From Betaproteobacteria bacterium GR16-43 (GTDB taxonomy: Bacteria > Pseudomonadota > Gammaproteobacteria > Burkholderiales > Usitatibacteraceae): a DNA stretch of 64,000 bases. The notes under the pieces are model-generated. The model was given only the letters and a program-made list of their open reading frames with translations, made no database searches and was not told the DNA's origin. Positions within the stretch are counted from its first letter, which is position 1. Each line of letters begins with the position of its first letter. Positions 15,897-25,600 of the stretch are shown piece after piece. The stretch covers positions 3,906,001 through 3,970,000 of the forward strand of contig CP019169.1 of the NCBI GenBank assembly GCA_001953215.1, read 5' to 3'. A program made the translations under genes and the position numbers.

Positions 15897-16673
15897 TCAC
15901 GATCCAACCGGATCGCCCGCACACCCCGTCCTCGGCGAATACGCGATCACCGTCTCCGCAGCCACCGCCCGCAGTCGTGATTGCACACCGGCGTCCACGC
16001 CGACTCCCTCGATGTTCGGCAGCGCAGAGGGAGATGCGCCCGTCATCGTCGCCGAGATCACCATCGCCGCCAGCAACGACCCCGCTGCCACCGCGTGGTT
16101 GCCGTCGGGAGCGTGCAGCACGATGTCCGGGTTCCGCGCGAGCGAGAGATCCCACGCCTGCGGAATCGGAGGCACGCACGCCGGTGCCTCGCGCGCGATC
16201 GAGAGGTGCAGGTCGTAGATCCTCTGCGTCTCGTTGATCCCGGCTCGCGGCCACTCCGGGAACAAGATCGGCAGCGCTCCAAGGGCCCGGGACTCCTTCA
16301 CCAGCGCCACGGCTCCGTCGATCGGATACGTGAAGAGCCCAGAACTGCTGTACTCCTGGGCCTGCAGCACGACGAAGCGCCATCGCGTCGACCGCAGGAG
16401 GTCGAGCGAGGCGCGGTCACTCGCGCGTTGCTGGAGGAACATCCACCCGGGCGCCTCCACCGCCTCAACCGTGCGGCCAGGCCAGGCGGCACGCACCATC
16501 GACGCCACCATGCCGGGCAGTCCGTTCGCGGCCGTGTGGCTGTTGCCCATGAAGAGCACCTGGACCTCGGCCTTCGACCCGGCCGGCGGCGGGACGGTCG
16601 TGACCGTCGAAGGCGAACCTCCCCCGCCACCACAGGCGGTGAGGAACAGTGTGGCCAGCAGGATGCGGAGCAT
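15897..16673 (-). CDS. Lipoprotein with SGNH-hydrolase-like fold
   Basis: 258 residues. The signal peptide ends in a lipobox (FLTAC then a Gly run). The first block VQVLFMGNSHTAANGLP carries GNSH where SGNH/GDSL hydrolases have GDS, with Ser as nucleophile; a later DGNHAVAAGSLLAA supplies the His (D..H pair). This suggests an esterase-like periplasmic lipoprotein. It converges on gspG with a 9-base gap. Confidence 0.65.
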   Translation of the reverse strand: MLRILLATLFLTACGGGGGSPSTVTTVPPPAGSKAEVQVLFMGNSHTAANGLPGMVASMVRAAWPGRTVEAVEAPGWMFLQQRASDRASLDLLRSTRWRFVVLQAQEYSSSGLFTYPIDGAVALVKESRALGALPILFPEWPRAGINETQRIYDLHLSIAREAPACVPPIPQAWDLSLARNPDIVLHAPDGNHAVAAGSLLAAMVISATMTGASPSALPNIEGVGVDAGVQSRLRAVAAETVIAYSPRTGCAGDPVGS

Positions 16674-16803
16674 GGGCCAACGCTATCGCCACGAGCGCCG
16701 TTCGTCCCGCCCGGAACGCAATTGGAGAAAAATTGGATGTTGGATTCCGGCCGCTCGACCTAAACCATCCGCTCACTGTTCAGATCGGTCCCGCAGCGGG
16801 ATA

Positions 16804-16830
16804 GTCGTTGGAGCGGAAGTTACCAACGAC
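16804..16830 (+). promoter_or_regulatory. Perfect inverted repeat upstream of the second PLD gene
   Basis: GTCGTTGG and CCAACGAC form 8-bp arms around an 11-bp spacer, ending 14 bases before the ATG at 16845. This could be an operator or a 5'-UTR hairpin close to the ribosome site (GAGGGAA). Confidence 0.5.
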
Positions 16831-16844
16831 AAACGAGGGAACCC

Positions 16845-18344
16845 ATGAGCAACTCGCTGATCGACGACATCCACGCCGCGCTCACCGCCGGCGCCGAAGG
16901 CAAGGCGCTGGACAACATCGTCTATTCGAGGACGACCGGCAATCGCGTGACGGTGATCGACACGCCCGGCCTGTGGGGGAAATCCCCCGGCGACAACGCG
17001 TATTGGCAAGCGAACGGCCCGTCCGCGAATTGCAAGGCGTTGTTGCACGAGATCGAGTCGGTGGTGGCGAGCGCGAACCAGGTCCTGGACATCACGACGC
17101 TCTACGACGGCGGGAGGCATCTTGGCTTTCCCGACGGCCTCTTCAGGGACGCGATCAAGAGGGGCCTCGCGGCGCTCGACGCGCGGCGCACTTTCCCGCT
17201 CATCCGCATCCTGATCGGGATGCCGGCGAGCCAGGTCGTCTCGGTTGGCGACCTGCACAACTGGGTGCGCTCCGTGCTGCCGCCCGGCTCCACCCGCACC
17301 GTCTACATCGCGACGAACCACACGAACCTCGCCCTGTCCTGGAATCACGCGAAGATCGTGGCTGCCGATGGCAAGGCCGCCATCGTCGGGGGCCACAACC
17401 TCTGGAACGACACCTACATGGGCTTCGCGCCGGTGCACGATGTGTCGGCGAAGGTCGAAGGCGCGGCGGCTCGCTCGGCCCACCAGTTCTGCAACATCCT
17501 GTGGTCGAAGACGCTCAATTCGATCGTCTGCTACGACCATACGTACAGGACGGCCTCGCCCGGCCCGGTGATCCTCCCGCAACCGCCGGCGGCGGGCGGC
17601 ACGAAAGCGCTCGCGTTGGGACGCCTCGGTAGCGGCATGGCAAGCCACGTCACGAGGCACACCAACGCCAGCGTCTTCGCGCGCGTGAGCGCGATCCTGA
17701 GGGCGCAGCGCACGCTGCGCATCTCGCAGCAAGGGCTGGGATTCAAGCTCGCCGCCGCGAACATCACCAGCTTCGAGGCAGCCACGATGGCCGCGATCGC
17801 GAGGGCCATCAACTCCGGCGTCCACGTCGACATCGTGCTCACGAACGACGGCGCGACCGACGCCAACGGGAACAGCTACGCCGGCCCGCCGATGGCGATG
17901 ACGTTCGCTTACCTCGCCCACTTCCTGGAGTACGACCTCGCGCACGGCTTCCCGCCGTCCAATGACCCTTCCAGGTACCTCACGATGCCGCAGACCCCGC
18001 TGAACGGGGATCCCACCCACCCGTCGCTGCGGTCGCTTCGGTTGCTGGATGAGCGCGTGCGCCTTTGCTCGCTGCAGTTCTCGCCGCAAGGCGGATCGTG
18101 GCAGAGCGGCAACAAGTCCATCGTCCCGGCGAACCATGCGAAGGTCTACATCGTGGACGACGACAATTTCTACGTGGGCTCCGACAACATGTACCGGTCG
18201 GGCACCGACGCGGGGCTGCAGGAATTCGGCTACCTCTTCGAGGGGAGAGCCGAGACCCAGGCGTTCGTCGCCTCGTACTGGGATCGCCTCTGGCAGTACT
18301 CACAGCTCCATCGGATGCGGCTTCCGGTCCCGGCGCCCGCATAA
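16845..18344 (+). CDS. Phospholipase D-like (HKD) protein, second copy
   Basis: 499 residues with two HKD-type motifs: H168-x-K170 (NHAKIVAADGKAAIVGGHNLW) and H431-x-K433 (NHAKVYIVDDDNFYVGSDNMY). No signal peptide. It shows little similarity to the PLD protein at 12922 beyond the motifs, so the two are not recent duplicates. The upstream inverted repeat suggests its own regulation. The reaction may be on phospholipids; a nuclease role is possible too. Confidence 0.82.
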   Translation: MSNSLIDDIHAALTAGAEGKALDNIVYSRTTGNRVTVIDTPGLWGKSPGDNAYWQANGPSANCKALLHEIESVVASANQVLDITTLYDGGRHLGFPDGLFRDAIKRGLAALDARRTFPLIRILIGMPASQVVSVGDLHNWVRSVLPPGSTRTVYIATNHTNLALSWNHAKIVAADGKAAIVGGHNLWNDTYMGFAPVHDVSAKVEGAAARSAHQFCNILWSKTLNSIVCYDHTYRTASPGPVILPQPPAAGGTKALALGRLGSGMASHVTRHTNASVFARVSAILRAQRTLRISQQGLGFKLAAANITSFEAATMAAIARAINSGVHVDIVLTNDGATDANGNSYAGPPMAMTFAYLAHFLEYDLAHGFPPSNDPSRYLTMPQTPLNGDPTHPSLRSLRLLDERVRLCSLQFSPQGGSWQSGNKSIVPANHAKVYIVDDDNFYVGSDNMYRSGTDAGLQEFGYLFEGRAETQAFVASYWDRLWQYSQLHRMRLPVPAPA

Positions 18345-18398
18345 ACCGATACTGGGCAGCGCTTCCGACGAGTTGGCTTAGCCGAGTAGTATCTCGTC

Positions 18399-18848
18399 GT
18401 GGCCGCGCCCCCTCCCCCATCCGTTCTCGACCGCCCGTGGGTCCGACGGCTGATCGTCACCCTGGCTGTCGCGCCGTTCATCGTGATTCCGATCTACGCA
18501 TCGATTGCATACCACTACGCCAGCAAGACGCGCAACGAGATCGCATCGGTCCTCCACGACCTGACCCCGTGGCGCCTCGAGGTCGAGCGCGCACTGGCCG
18601 GCCGGACACCGTTGCCCGCCCCACCGACGGCTAACGAGAGGCGTTCGATCGCGATCGACACGAACGGGAGTGTCCACGTCACGTTGGGCGAACGTTACGA
18701 CCGCGCTTTGATCCACCTCACTCCCGTCGCGTCCGACGCGGGCATCGCGTGGAAATGCGCAGCTCCGGCAATCCCCGACGGCAAGCTGCTGGCGCCCTGC
18801 CGCAAAGACGACACCCGTTTCCTGTTCACGCCGCCATCGGCCCGCTGA
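18399..18848 (+). CDS. Membrane-anchored pilin-like protein
   Basis: 149 residues. One transmembrane helix (about 19-38, LIVTLAVAPFIVIPIYASIAY) lacks a GFTLIE prepilin cleavage site. The C-terminal half follows the pattern of type IV pilin heads: IDTNGSVHVTLGE, LIHLTPV, then GIAWKC and LLAPCRK with the paired cysteines of the D-region. It may be a minor pilin-like inner-membrane protein that is not processed. The start is a GTG. Confidence 0.55.
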   Translation: MAAPPPPSVLDRPWVRRLIVTLAVAPFIVIPIYASIAYHYASKTRNEIASVLHDLTPWRLEVERALAGRTPLPAPPTANERRSIAIDTNGSVHVTLGERYDRALIHLTPVASDAGIAWKCAAPAIPDGKLLAPCRKDDTRFLFTPPSAR

Positions 18849-18948
18849 CGTCCCTGTGACGTGTCGCACACCCGGATCAGCGCCGGCTCTGCTACCTTGG
18901 CTGGGCGAACCCATCGGCGAGGGTGAGTCGCAGTAATACCACTTGGCC

Positions 18949-20604
18949 ATGAAACTCAGACATAAAGCCTGGCTACTGACCGGATTCGTCTTTTCGGCGT
19001 GCGTCGCGATCGCGCTGATCGGCCTTTTCGCCCTGAAACAGGCCGCGAACATCGACAACGAAGCGCGCGTGAAGCAGTTGATGCTGAGCGCAGCCTCGAC
19101 TATTACCACTTTGGAGAACCTCGCCGCGAGCGGTGTCGTCACCGAAGAGGCGGCGAAGAAGATCGCCACGGCCATCCTGCGTGAGAACAAGTATCACGCC
19201 TCCGAGTACTGCTTTGCCGTCGACGAGAACCTGAATTTCGTCGCGGCCCCGCTCGATCCGCAGCTGCACGGCACGAGCTTCAACGACTTCAAGGACGACA
19301 AGGGGCAAAGCGTCGGCAAGCTGGCGTTGGCCGCCCTGGAAAAGTCCGGTGGCAAGCTGACGACCTACACCTGGGGCTCCCACGACGCCAAGAAGAACGT
19401 CACGGCGACCATTGTCTCCGTCGCCGTGCAGTCCCCGCGCTGGAAGTGGATTGTTGGCAACGGGCTGAACGATTCCGAAGCCAACGCGCGCTTCCTTGCA
19501 AACTCCAAGTGGCTGTTGTCGCTGAGCCTGCTCGCAGGCCTCCTGGTGCTCGCCGCGTTGTTGTTTGCCGTCCGCCAATTGGTGAAGTCCCTCGGCGGCG
19601 AGCCCGAGGCCGTCATCCAGAAGATCCAGCGTGTGGCGGGTGGAGACTTCACCGAGGAGCAATGGAAAGCCGGTGAAGTGCGCCCGCAGAAGGACAGCAT
19701 CCTGGGCGTGGTCGAAAGCATGCGCGCTTCCCTCCAGCGGGTCCTGCTCGAAGTGGCGCGATCCGCCGAATCGATGCGCACCGCGAGCCGCGAGATCGCG
19801 AGCGGAAACGGGGATCTGCAGACGCGCACCGAGACCACCGCGAACAGCTTGCAACAGTCCTCTTCCGCGTTGCAGCACCTGACCGATACCGTCGGCTTGA
19901 GTGCCGAAGGTGCGATGCAGGCCGGCAAGCAGGCCAACGAAGCCTCGGGTGTGGCGATTCGCGGTGGCCAGGTCGTGTCCGGGGTCGTCGCCACGATGGA
20001 CGGGATCAATGCCAGCTCGAAACGCATTCGCGACATCATCGGCGTCATCGATGGCATCGCCTTCCAGACCAACATCCTCGCGCTGAATGCCGCCGTGGAG
20101 TCTGCGCGCGCCGGTGAGCAGGGGCGCGGTTTCGCGGTCGTGGCTGGCGAAGTGCGAAGCCTGGCCCAGCGCAGCGCGCAGGCCGCGCGGGAAATCAAGG
20201 GACTGATCACCGAATCGGTGGCCCGCGCCGACGCCGGATTGGACATGGTCGCGGGCGCGGGAAAGACCATGGAGGAAGTGGTGGCCTCGGTGCTGCGCGT
20301 TTCCAACACGATCTCGGAAATCAGCTCGGCGACATCGGACCAGAGTGCCAAGTTGACCGTGATCAACCGTGAATTCCAGCGGCTCGATTCGATGACGCAC
20401 CAGAATTCGGCGATGGTCGAAGAGTCCGCCGCGGCGTCGGTGATGCTCAAGGAGCAGGCGGAAAGGCTGAAGGAACTGCTCCAGGCCTTTCGCGTGGAGC
20501 CGGGAGCCGAGCCCTCAGCGCACCTCGAAGCTCGCCCGGTCGATCACCCGCCCCGCCGCATCGCGCAGCGCCACCTGGTGCCGCCCCGCCACGAGATTCC
20601 ATAG
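18949..20604 (+). CDS. Methyl-accepting chemotaxis protein with periplasmic Cache sensor
   Basis: 551 residues. TM1 (about 10-30), a periplasmic single-Cache domain (SEYCFAVDENLNFVAAPLDPQLHG ... WKWIVGNGL), TM2 (about 185-207), HAMP-like linker, then the signalling hairpin with the highly conserved tip IGVIDGIAFQTNILALNAAVESARAGEQGRGFAVVAGEVRSLAQRSA. Methylation helices flank it. The frame runs 90 bases past the stop of the convergent pbpC gene, so its last 30 residues (Pro/Arg/His-rich) overlap that gene antisense and probably arose by loss of an earlier stop. Confidence 0.92.
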   Translation: MKLRHKAWLLTGFVFSACVAIALIGLFALKQAANIDNEARVKQLMLSAASTITTLENLAASGVVTEEAAKKIATAILRENKYHASEYCFAVDENLNFVAAPLDPQLHGTSFNDFKDDKGQSVGKLALAALEKSGGKLTTYTWGSHDAKKNVTATIVSVAVQSPRWKWIVGNGLNDSEANARFLANSKWLLSLSLLAGLLVLAALLFAVRQLVKSLGGEPEAVIQKIQRVAGGDFTEEQWKAGEVRPQKDSILGVVESMRASLQRVLLEVARSAESMRTASREIASGNGDLQTRTETTANSLQQSSSALQHLTDTVGLSAEGAMQAGKQANEASGVAIRGGQVVSGVVATMDGINASSKRIRDIIGVIDGIAFQTNILALNAAVESARAGEQGRGFAVVAGEVRSLAQRSAQAAREIKGLITESVARADAGLDMVAGAGKTMEEVVASVLRVSNTISEISSATSDQSAKLTVINREFQRLDSMTHQNSAMVEESAAASVMLKEQAERLKELLQAFRVEPGAEPSAHLEARPVDHPPRRIAQRHLVPPRHEIP

Positions 20605-22683
20605 GACCGGCCGCGTCGCGTCGATCTCGCGGCCATCGGGAAGCAGGAAACGTTCGCCCTCCCCCGTGCCTTTGGCCCGCAGCAGGATGCGCTGGTTCGA
20701 ACGCGGGATGTCCGGGTCGATCGCATAGATCGCGCCGTTGGCGGGCGATTCGAGGTGCGGCCGGCCCGCGGGAGCAGCGACCGCGACGACCTCCTCCGAT
20801 TGCGTGCCCGCGAGGAACCACTCGTCGCGCGCGGGCTCGAGTTCGCCGGCGAAGCGTACGTGCGAATGGACGACGCCTTCGGGCGCGCGCGGCGCATCGA
20901 CACGGATGCCTTCTTGCAGGTGGTCCATCACGTCGCGCCACACCGGCGCCGCGCCGGTCACGCCCGACACGTCATGCATCGCGTCGCCGGAGAAATTGCC
21001 GACCCACACGGCGACGGTGAACCGATTCGTGTAGCCCACGGCCCAGTTGTCGCGCATGTCCTTGCTGGTGCCGGTCTTCACGCTCGCCCGGTAGCGCGTG
21101 GCGAGCGGGCTCGCCAATCCGAACGTCACGGCGCGCGCCGCGGGGTCCGCGAGCACGTCGCTCACCACGAACGCGGCACGCTCGTCGATCACGCGCACGC
21201 CCTCGCTCGGCGCCGTGCCCGGCACGAAACCGACGCGAGAGTAGCGGCCGCCATTGGCGAGCGTGCGGTAGGCGTTCGCGAGATCGAGCAGCGTGACTTC
21301 GCCACCGCCGAGTGCCAGCCCGTAGCCGTAGTGGTCGGCGTCGCGGTCAAGTGTCTTCAAGCCCACGTCCCGCAGGCGCGCATGGAACGGCTCGTACCCG
21401 ACAAGGGCCAGCGTGCGCACCGCCGGCACGTTGAGCGACGCGGCAAGCGCCTGGCGCAGCGTGACCTTGCCCTTGAACGAGCGGTCGTAGTTCTGCGGCA
21501 CGTAGAGCCCCACGGTGGTCGTGACAGCGAGGGGAGAGTCGTCGAGGATCGACGCGGCCGTGAGCAGGCGGCGCTCGATCGCGAGCGAATAGAGGAACGG
21601 CTTCAGCGTCGAGCCCGCGAGCCTGCGCGCCGCGGCGCCGTCCACCTCCGGCGCGCGTGACAGGTCGCCGCTCGAGCCCACGTACGCGAGCACCTCGCCG
21701 CTCGCGTTGTCGAGCACCACGACGGCCCCGTCCTCGACGTTGCGTCCATTCAGCTCGCGAAGATGCTGGCCCAGCGACTGCGCCGCGAATCGCTGCAGCT
21801 CCGCGTCGAGGGACGACGGGCGCCGCTCGCCGGCCGTGGCAAGCAGCTTGCGCGCGAGGTGCGGCGCATCGCCGTCCATGCGCGGGCGCACTCGCGTCGC
21901 GCCGAAACCGAGGTCGGCGAGGTAACGCGCCTTGTTGCAAACGAGTTCGTCGTGGCCGGCCAGCGCACAGGCGCGTCGGGCCACGCGGTCGGCCGGCGCG
22001 TTGGGGGATCGAGCGAGCACCGCGAGCAGCGCGGCCTCGGCCGAATCGAGCCCCGCGGCGCGCTTGCCCATGATGGCCCGCGAAGCCGCGTCCACGCCCT
22101 CGATCTCGCCTCGGAACGGGGTGAGGTTCAGCCACGCCTCGAGGATCTCGCCCTTGCTCCAGGTGCGCTCGATCGCGAGGGCCTGCCGCATCTGGCGCCA
22201 CTTGTCGACGAGGTTGCGCTGGCCGCCCAATTCGAGCGAGGGCTCGAGGTAGGCCGCGACCTGCATCGTGAGCGTGCTGCCGCCACGCCGCTCGCCCAAT
22301 CCCGTCTGCCGTGCCGCGCCGAGCATGCCCAGCCAGTCCACGCCTTCGTGGCCGCGGAAGCGCTTGTCCTCGGAGGCGACTACCGAGTCGACGAGCGCCG
22401 GTGAGACATCTCCCAGCGCGACCCACTCGCCGCGCCTGCGCTCGCGATCGATGCGCACGCGCGACAAGGGCTCGCCATGGCGGTCGAGCAGCCAGGCATC
22501 CGCGGCGCGCCACTGCGAGCGCACGTCCGTGAAAGCGGCCACCGGATACGGCGCCACGGCAAACGACGACGCGAAACCGATCGCGACCACCAGCGAGGCG
22601 GCGGCCGATCCGGCGAGCATCAATCGCATCGACGGCACCGGCAGGCGCGCCGCGACCTTCGACGCAAGCGCCGCGATCTTCAC
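20515..22683 (-). CDS. pbpC: Penicillin-binding protein 1C
   Basis: 722 residues. N-terminal membrane anchor, GT51 glycosyltransferase (ASEDKRFRGHEGVDWLG and RRGGSTLTMQVAAYLEP), transpeptidase with SxxK (AGSTLKPFLY), SxN (ASLNVPAVR) and KTG (VKTGTSKDMRDNW), then a BiPBP_C domain at the end (RPHLESPANGAIYAIDPDIP...). The GTG start overlaps the stop of the alpha-2-macroglobulin gene by 4 bases. This pairing (YfhM-PbpC in E. coli) couples peptidoglycan repair to a periplasmic protease trap. Confidence 0.95.
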   Translation of the reverse strand: MKIAALASKVAARLPVPSMRLMLAGSAAASLVVAIGFASSFAVAPYPVAAFTDVRSQWRAADAWLLDRHGEPLSRVRIDRERRRGEWVALGDVSPALVDSVVASEDKRFRGHEGVDWLGMLGAARQTGLGERRGGSTLTMQVAAYLEPSLELGGQRNLVDKWRQMRQALAIERTWSKGEILEAWLNLTPFRGEIEGVDAASRAIMGKRAAGLDSAEAALLAVLARSPNAPADRVARRACALAGHDELVCNKARYLADLGFGATRVRPRMDGDAPHLARKLLATAGERRPSSLDAELQRFAAQSLGQHLRELNGRNVEDGAVVVLDNASGEVLAYVGSSGDLSRAPEVDGAAARRLAGSTLKPFLYSLAIERRLLTAASILDDSPLAVTTTVGLYVPQNYDRSFKGKVTLRQALAASLNVPAVRTLALVGYEPFHARLRDVGLKTLDRDADHYGYGLALGGGEVTLLDLANAYRTLANGGRYSRVGFVPGTAPSEGVRVIDERAAFVVSDVLADPAARAVTFGLASPLATRYRASVKTGTSKDMRDNWAVGYTNRFTVAVWVGNFSGDAMHDVSGVTGAAPVWRDVMDHLQEGIRVDAPRAPEGVVHSHVRFAGELEPARDEWFLAGTQSEEVVAVAAPAGRPHLESPANGAIYAIDPDIPRSNQRILLRAKGTGEGERFLLPDGREIDATRPVLWNLVAGRHQVALRDAAGRVIDRASFEVR

Positions 22684-25600
22684 GGTTTCACTACCACAGG
22701 CACGTTCGGCAGCTCGCCCAGCATCTCGGGCGCGTACATCGCCTCCACGCGCGTGGCCGGCAGGTCGAAGCGGCCCGCGTTGTTGAGGCGCACCGTGTAC
22801 TCGGCAACGAAGCGTCCCTTCGGCACGAACCAGTAGTAGGCGCGGTACGACGTGTAGCCGCGCTCGACGAACGCGGGCCAGGCGCCACCCTCGCGCTTCT
22901 CGCCGCGCGTGAGCAGGCCCGCATCGCGACCGAGACCCGAGCCGAGCACCGCCGCACCCGACGGAATCGGATCGTCCACGACGACCCATGTCATGTCCGA
23001 CTGCGCCTCGATCTCGAGCGTCACGCGGTAGACGTCGCCGCGCGTGAAGCTGCCCGACTCCTTCGAGTCCACCGGCTTTACCGTGCGCTTGATGTGGTAG
23101 CCCGTCGAGATCGCCTCCTTCAACGGCAACGCAGCGCGCGATTGAATGATGGCCCACGGCGCGCCCTCGCCTTCGTACGCGAGCGTGAGGTTGCCGCGGC
23201 CTTCGGGCCACGGCAGGTCGGCCGCCCTTCTCTCGGTGTCGACCTCCACGTCGACCTTCTCGCGGCCCAACGCGATGCGCATCGTTCCGATGGCACGCTT
23301 GGCCTCGAACTTGTCGGCATAGCGGTCGAGCGCCGCGATGCCCCAGGCGTTCGCGATCGTCGTGCTCCAGGCGCCGCGCAACTGGCGCGAGAGGGCTCCG
23401 CGCACCACGCGGCCCATGTCCTCCTGCCACTCGGGCTCGTCCAGCACCGCGAGGATCGCGCGGTTCGCGTTCACGTCGGCGCCCGCCATCAGCCACCACA
23501 ACGCGTCGGCCTTTTCGGTGGAGAACGTCATCACCGTGCCCTGGAAATTCATGCGGCTGCGCAGGATGTTGAGCGCCTCCGAGCGCTTCTTCGCCGCATC
23601 CGGGATGCCCTTCACGCGCTGCAGGATGCCGATCCAGTCGAGCACCGCCGACGTCGGCCAACGCGGCGCATCGATGTCGATCGACTGCAGCATTTCCGGC
23701 TTCGCGCGGTCGTGGCGCGAGAGGGCCTCGATCGCCGCGAGCTTGCGGATCGCGAGGTCGGCCGTCGGCAACGCGCTTCCACGCACGACACGCCCGGTCG
23801 CAAAGCCCTCCAGGCCGTTCAACATGCGGTCCCGCGTCGCCTCCGGATACTCGCGCTCGTCGGCATCGGCGACCTGGATGAGATACGCGGTGAGCACGTC
23901 GCTGCCCTCCAGCGCCTCCGTCGGGAAGTAACGCGCGAGGCCGTCGCGATCGAGGTAGCTCGGCACCGACTCCGCGACACGCGACCACATCCCGTCGTCG
24001 CGCAGGCCGATCGCCTTCGACGCGCGCTGCTCGAGGCACGAGTAGACGTAGTACCGGAACCACTCGCGCAATGGAGACATGTCGGTGGACAGCGTGGGCA
24101 GGACCTCGACGCGCACGCCGCCGCGGCCCGGAATCGCATCGCTCGGCCTTGTAGCCGGGAAGACGACGGGCTTGTCCAGGCGAGCGAGCGTCGCCTGGTA
24201 CACGCGCACCGGATGGACCTCGATCACCTCCTGCGTCGCACGCAGCGTGTCCTTCGCGCCGCCCTGCGCCGTGGCCGACACTTCCCACTGGAGCTTCGTG
24301 AAATTGACCGGCACCTTCACCGGCACGGAAATCACCTTCGACTCGTTCGCCGCCAGCGTGACGCGTTGCTCGCCGTTGATGACCTTGCTCACCGACCACG
24401 TGACCCGCGAGTCGATCGGCGCCGCCGTCGTGTTGCGCAGCGTGAACATCGCGGTGAAATCGTCCTGCTCGCGAACGACCGGCGGCAGGCCGGCGAAGAG
24501 CATGAGGTCCTGCGTCGTGCGGATCGTGGCCTTGCCGGTGCCGAACTTCGCCGCGCCCGAGGTAGCCACCGCGACGATGCGGAAACTGGAGAGCGAATCG
24601 TTCAACGGGATGTCGATGCTGGCCTTGCCCTGCGCGTCGAGCGTGACGCGGCCCTTCCACGCGAGCAGCGTGTCGAAGAGCTCACGTGCGCCGGACTTCC
24701 CGCCGCCACCGCCCGCGGGCACCGACTTTCGCCCGAAGTGCCGCTTGCCGATCACGTGGCCCTGGGCCGTCGCGGTGACGACCTCGATGGGACGATCGCC
24801 GAGCAGCGCATCGAGGATGTTCCACGAGGCGTTGTCCATCAGCTCGAGCAGGCCCTCATCGACGGCGGCCAGCGCGATCTCGCCGTTCGCCGCGGGCTTG
24901 CCGCTGGAGTCCGTGACCTCGATCGCCACGTGAGCCTTCTCGCGGACCTTGAACGTATCGCGATCCGGAGCGACCTTGACCTTGAGCTCGTAGTCGCGCC
25001 GTCCCACCTTGATCGACGTCATGCCCAACTTGTATGCCGGCTTCGCGAGGTCGAGCAGCGCCGTGGGGGGCTTCGCCTCGCCGGAGGGAACCCGCCCGCG
25101 CACCGCGAGCGCCGAGACGAAGACATTCGGCCCGTAGGTTCCCTTCATGGGCACCTCGATCACGGGCGATTTCGCGTCGAGCTTCACGATGCGCCGGTCG
25201 AGTACGCCCTCGCGCTCGACGGTGACCAGCACCGTCGCGGAGCGGAACGGCATGCGTACCTGCAGGCGTGCCGTCTCGCCCGGCTCGTAGCGCTTCTTCT
25301 CGGCCACGAGGTCCATGCGGTCGTTGCTCGAAGGGTCGAACCACCATTCGCCATCGCCCACGACCCACACGCTCGCCGTGGCCGATGCGATGCGCTTCCC
25401 ATCGTCCTGCGCCTGTGCGCGCAGGATCACCTCGCCCGTGAGGCCGGGCTTCACCGCGCAGAACACCAGCCCGCGCGCGTCGCTCGTGCCCGAGCAGCCG
25501 GAGCCCACCTTGCGCGTCTCGGTGACCGAGTCGTACGCGTAGAAGCCGCCCAGCACGCGCCGCCGGCTCGAATACGTCTTGCGCTCGAAGACATCGATGG

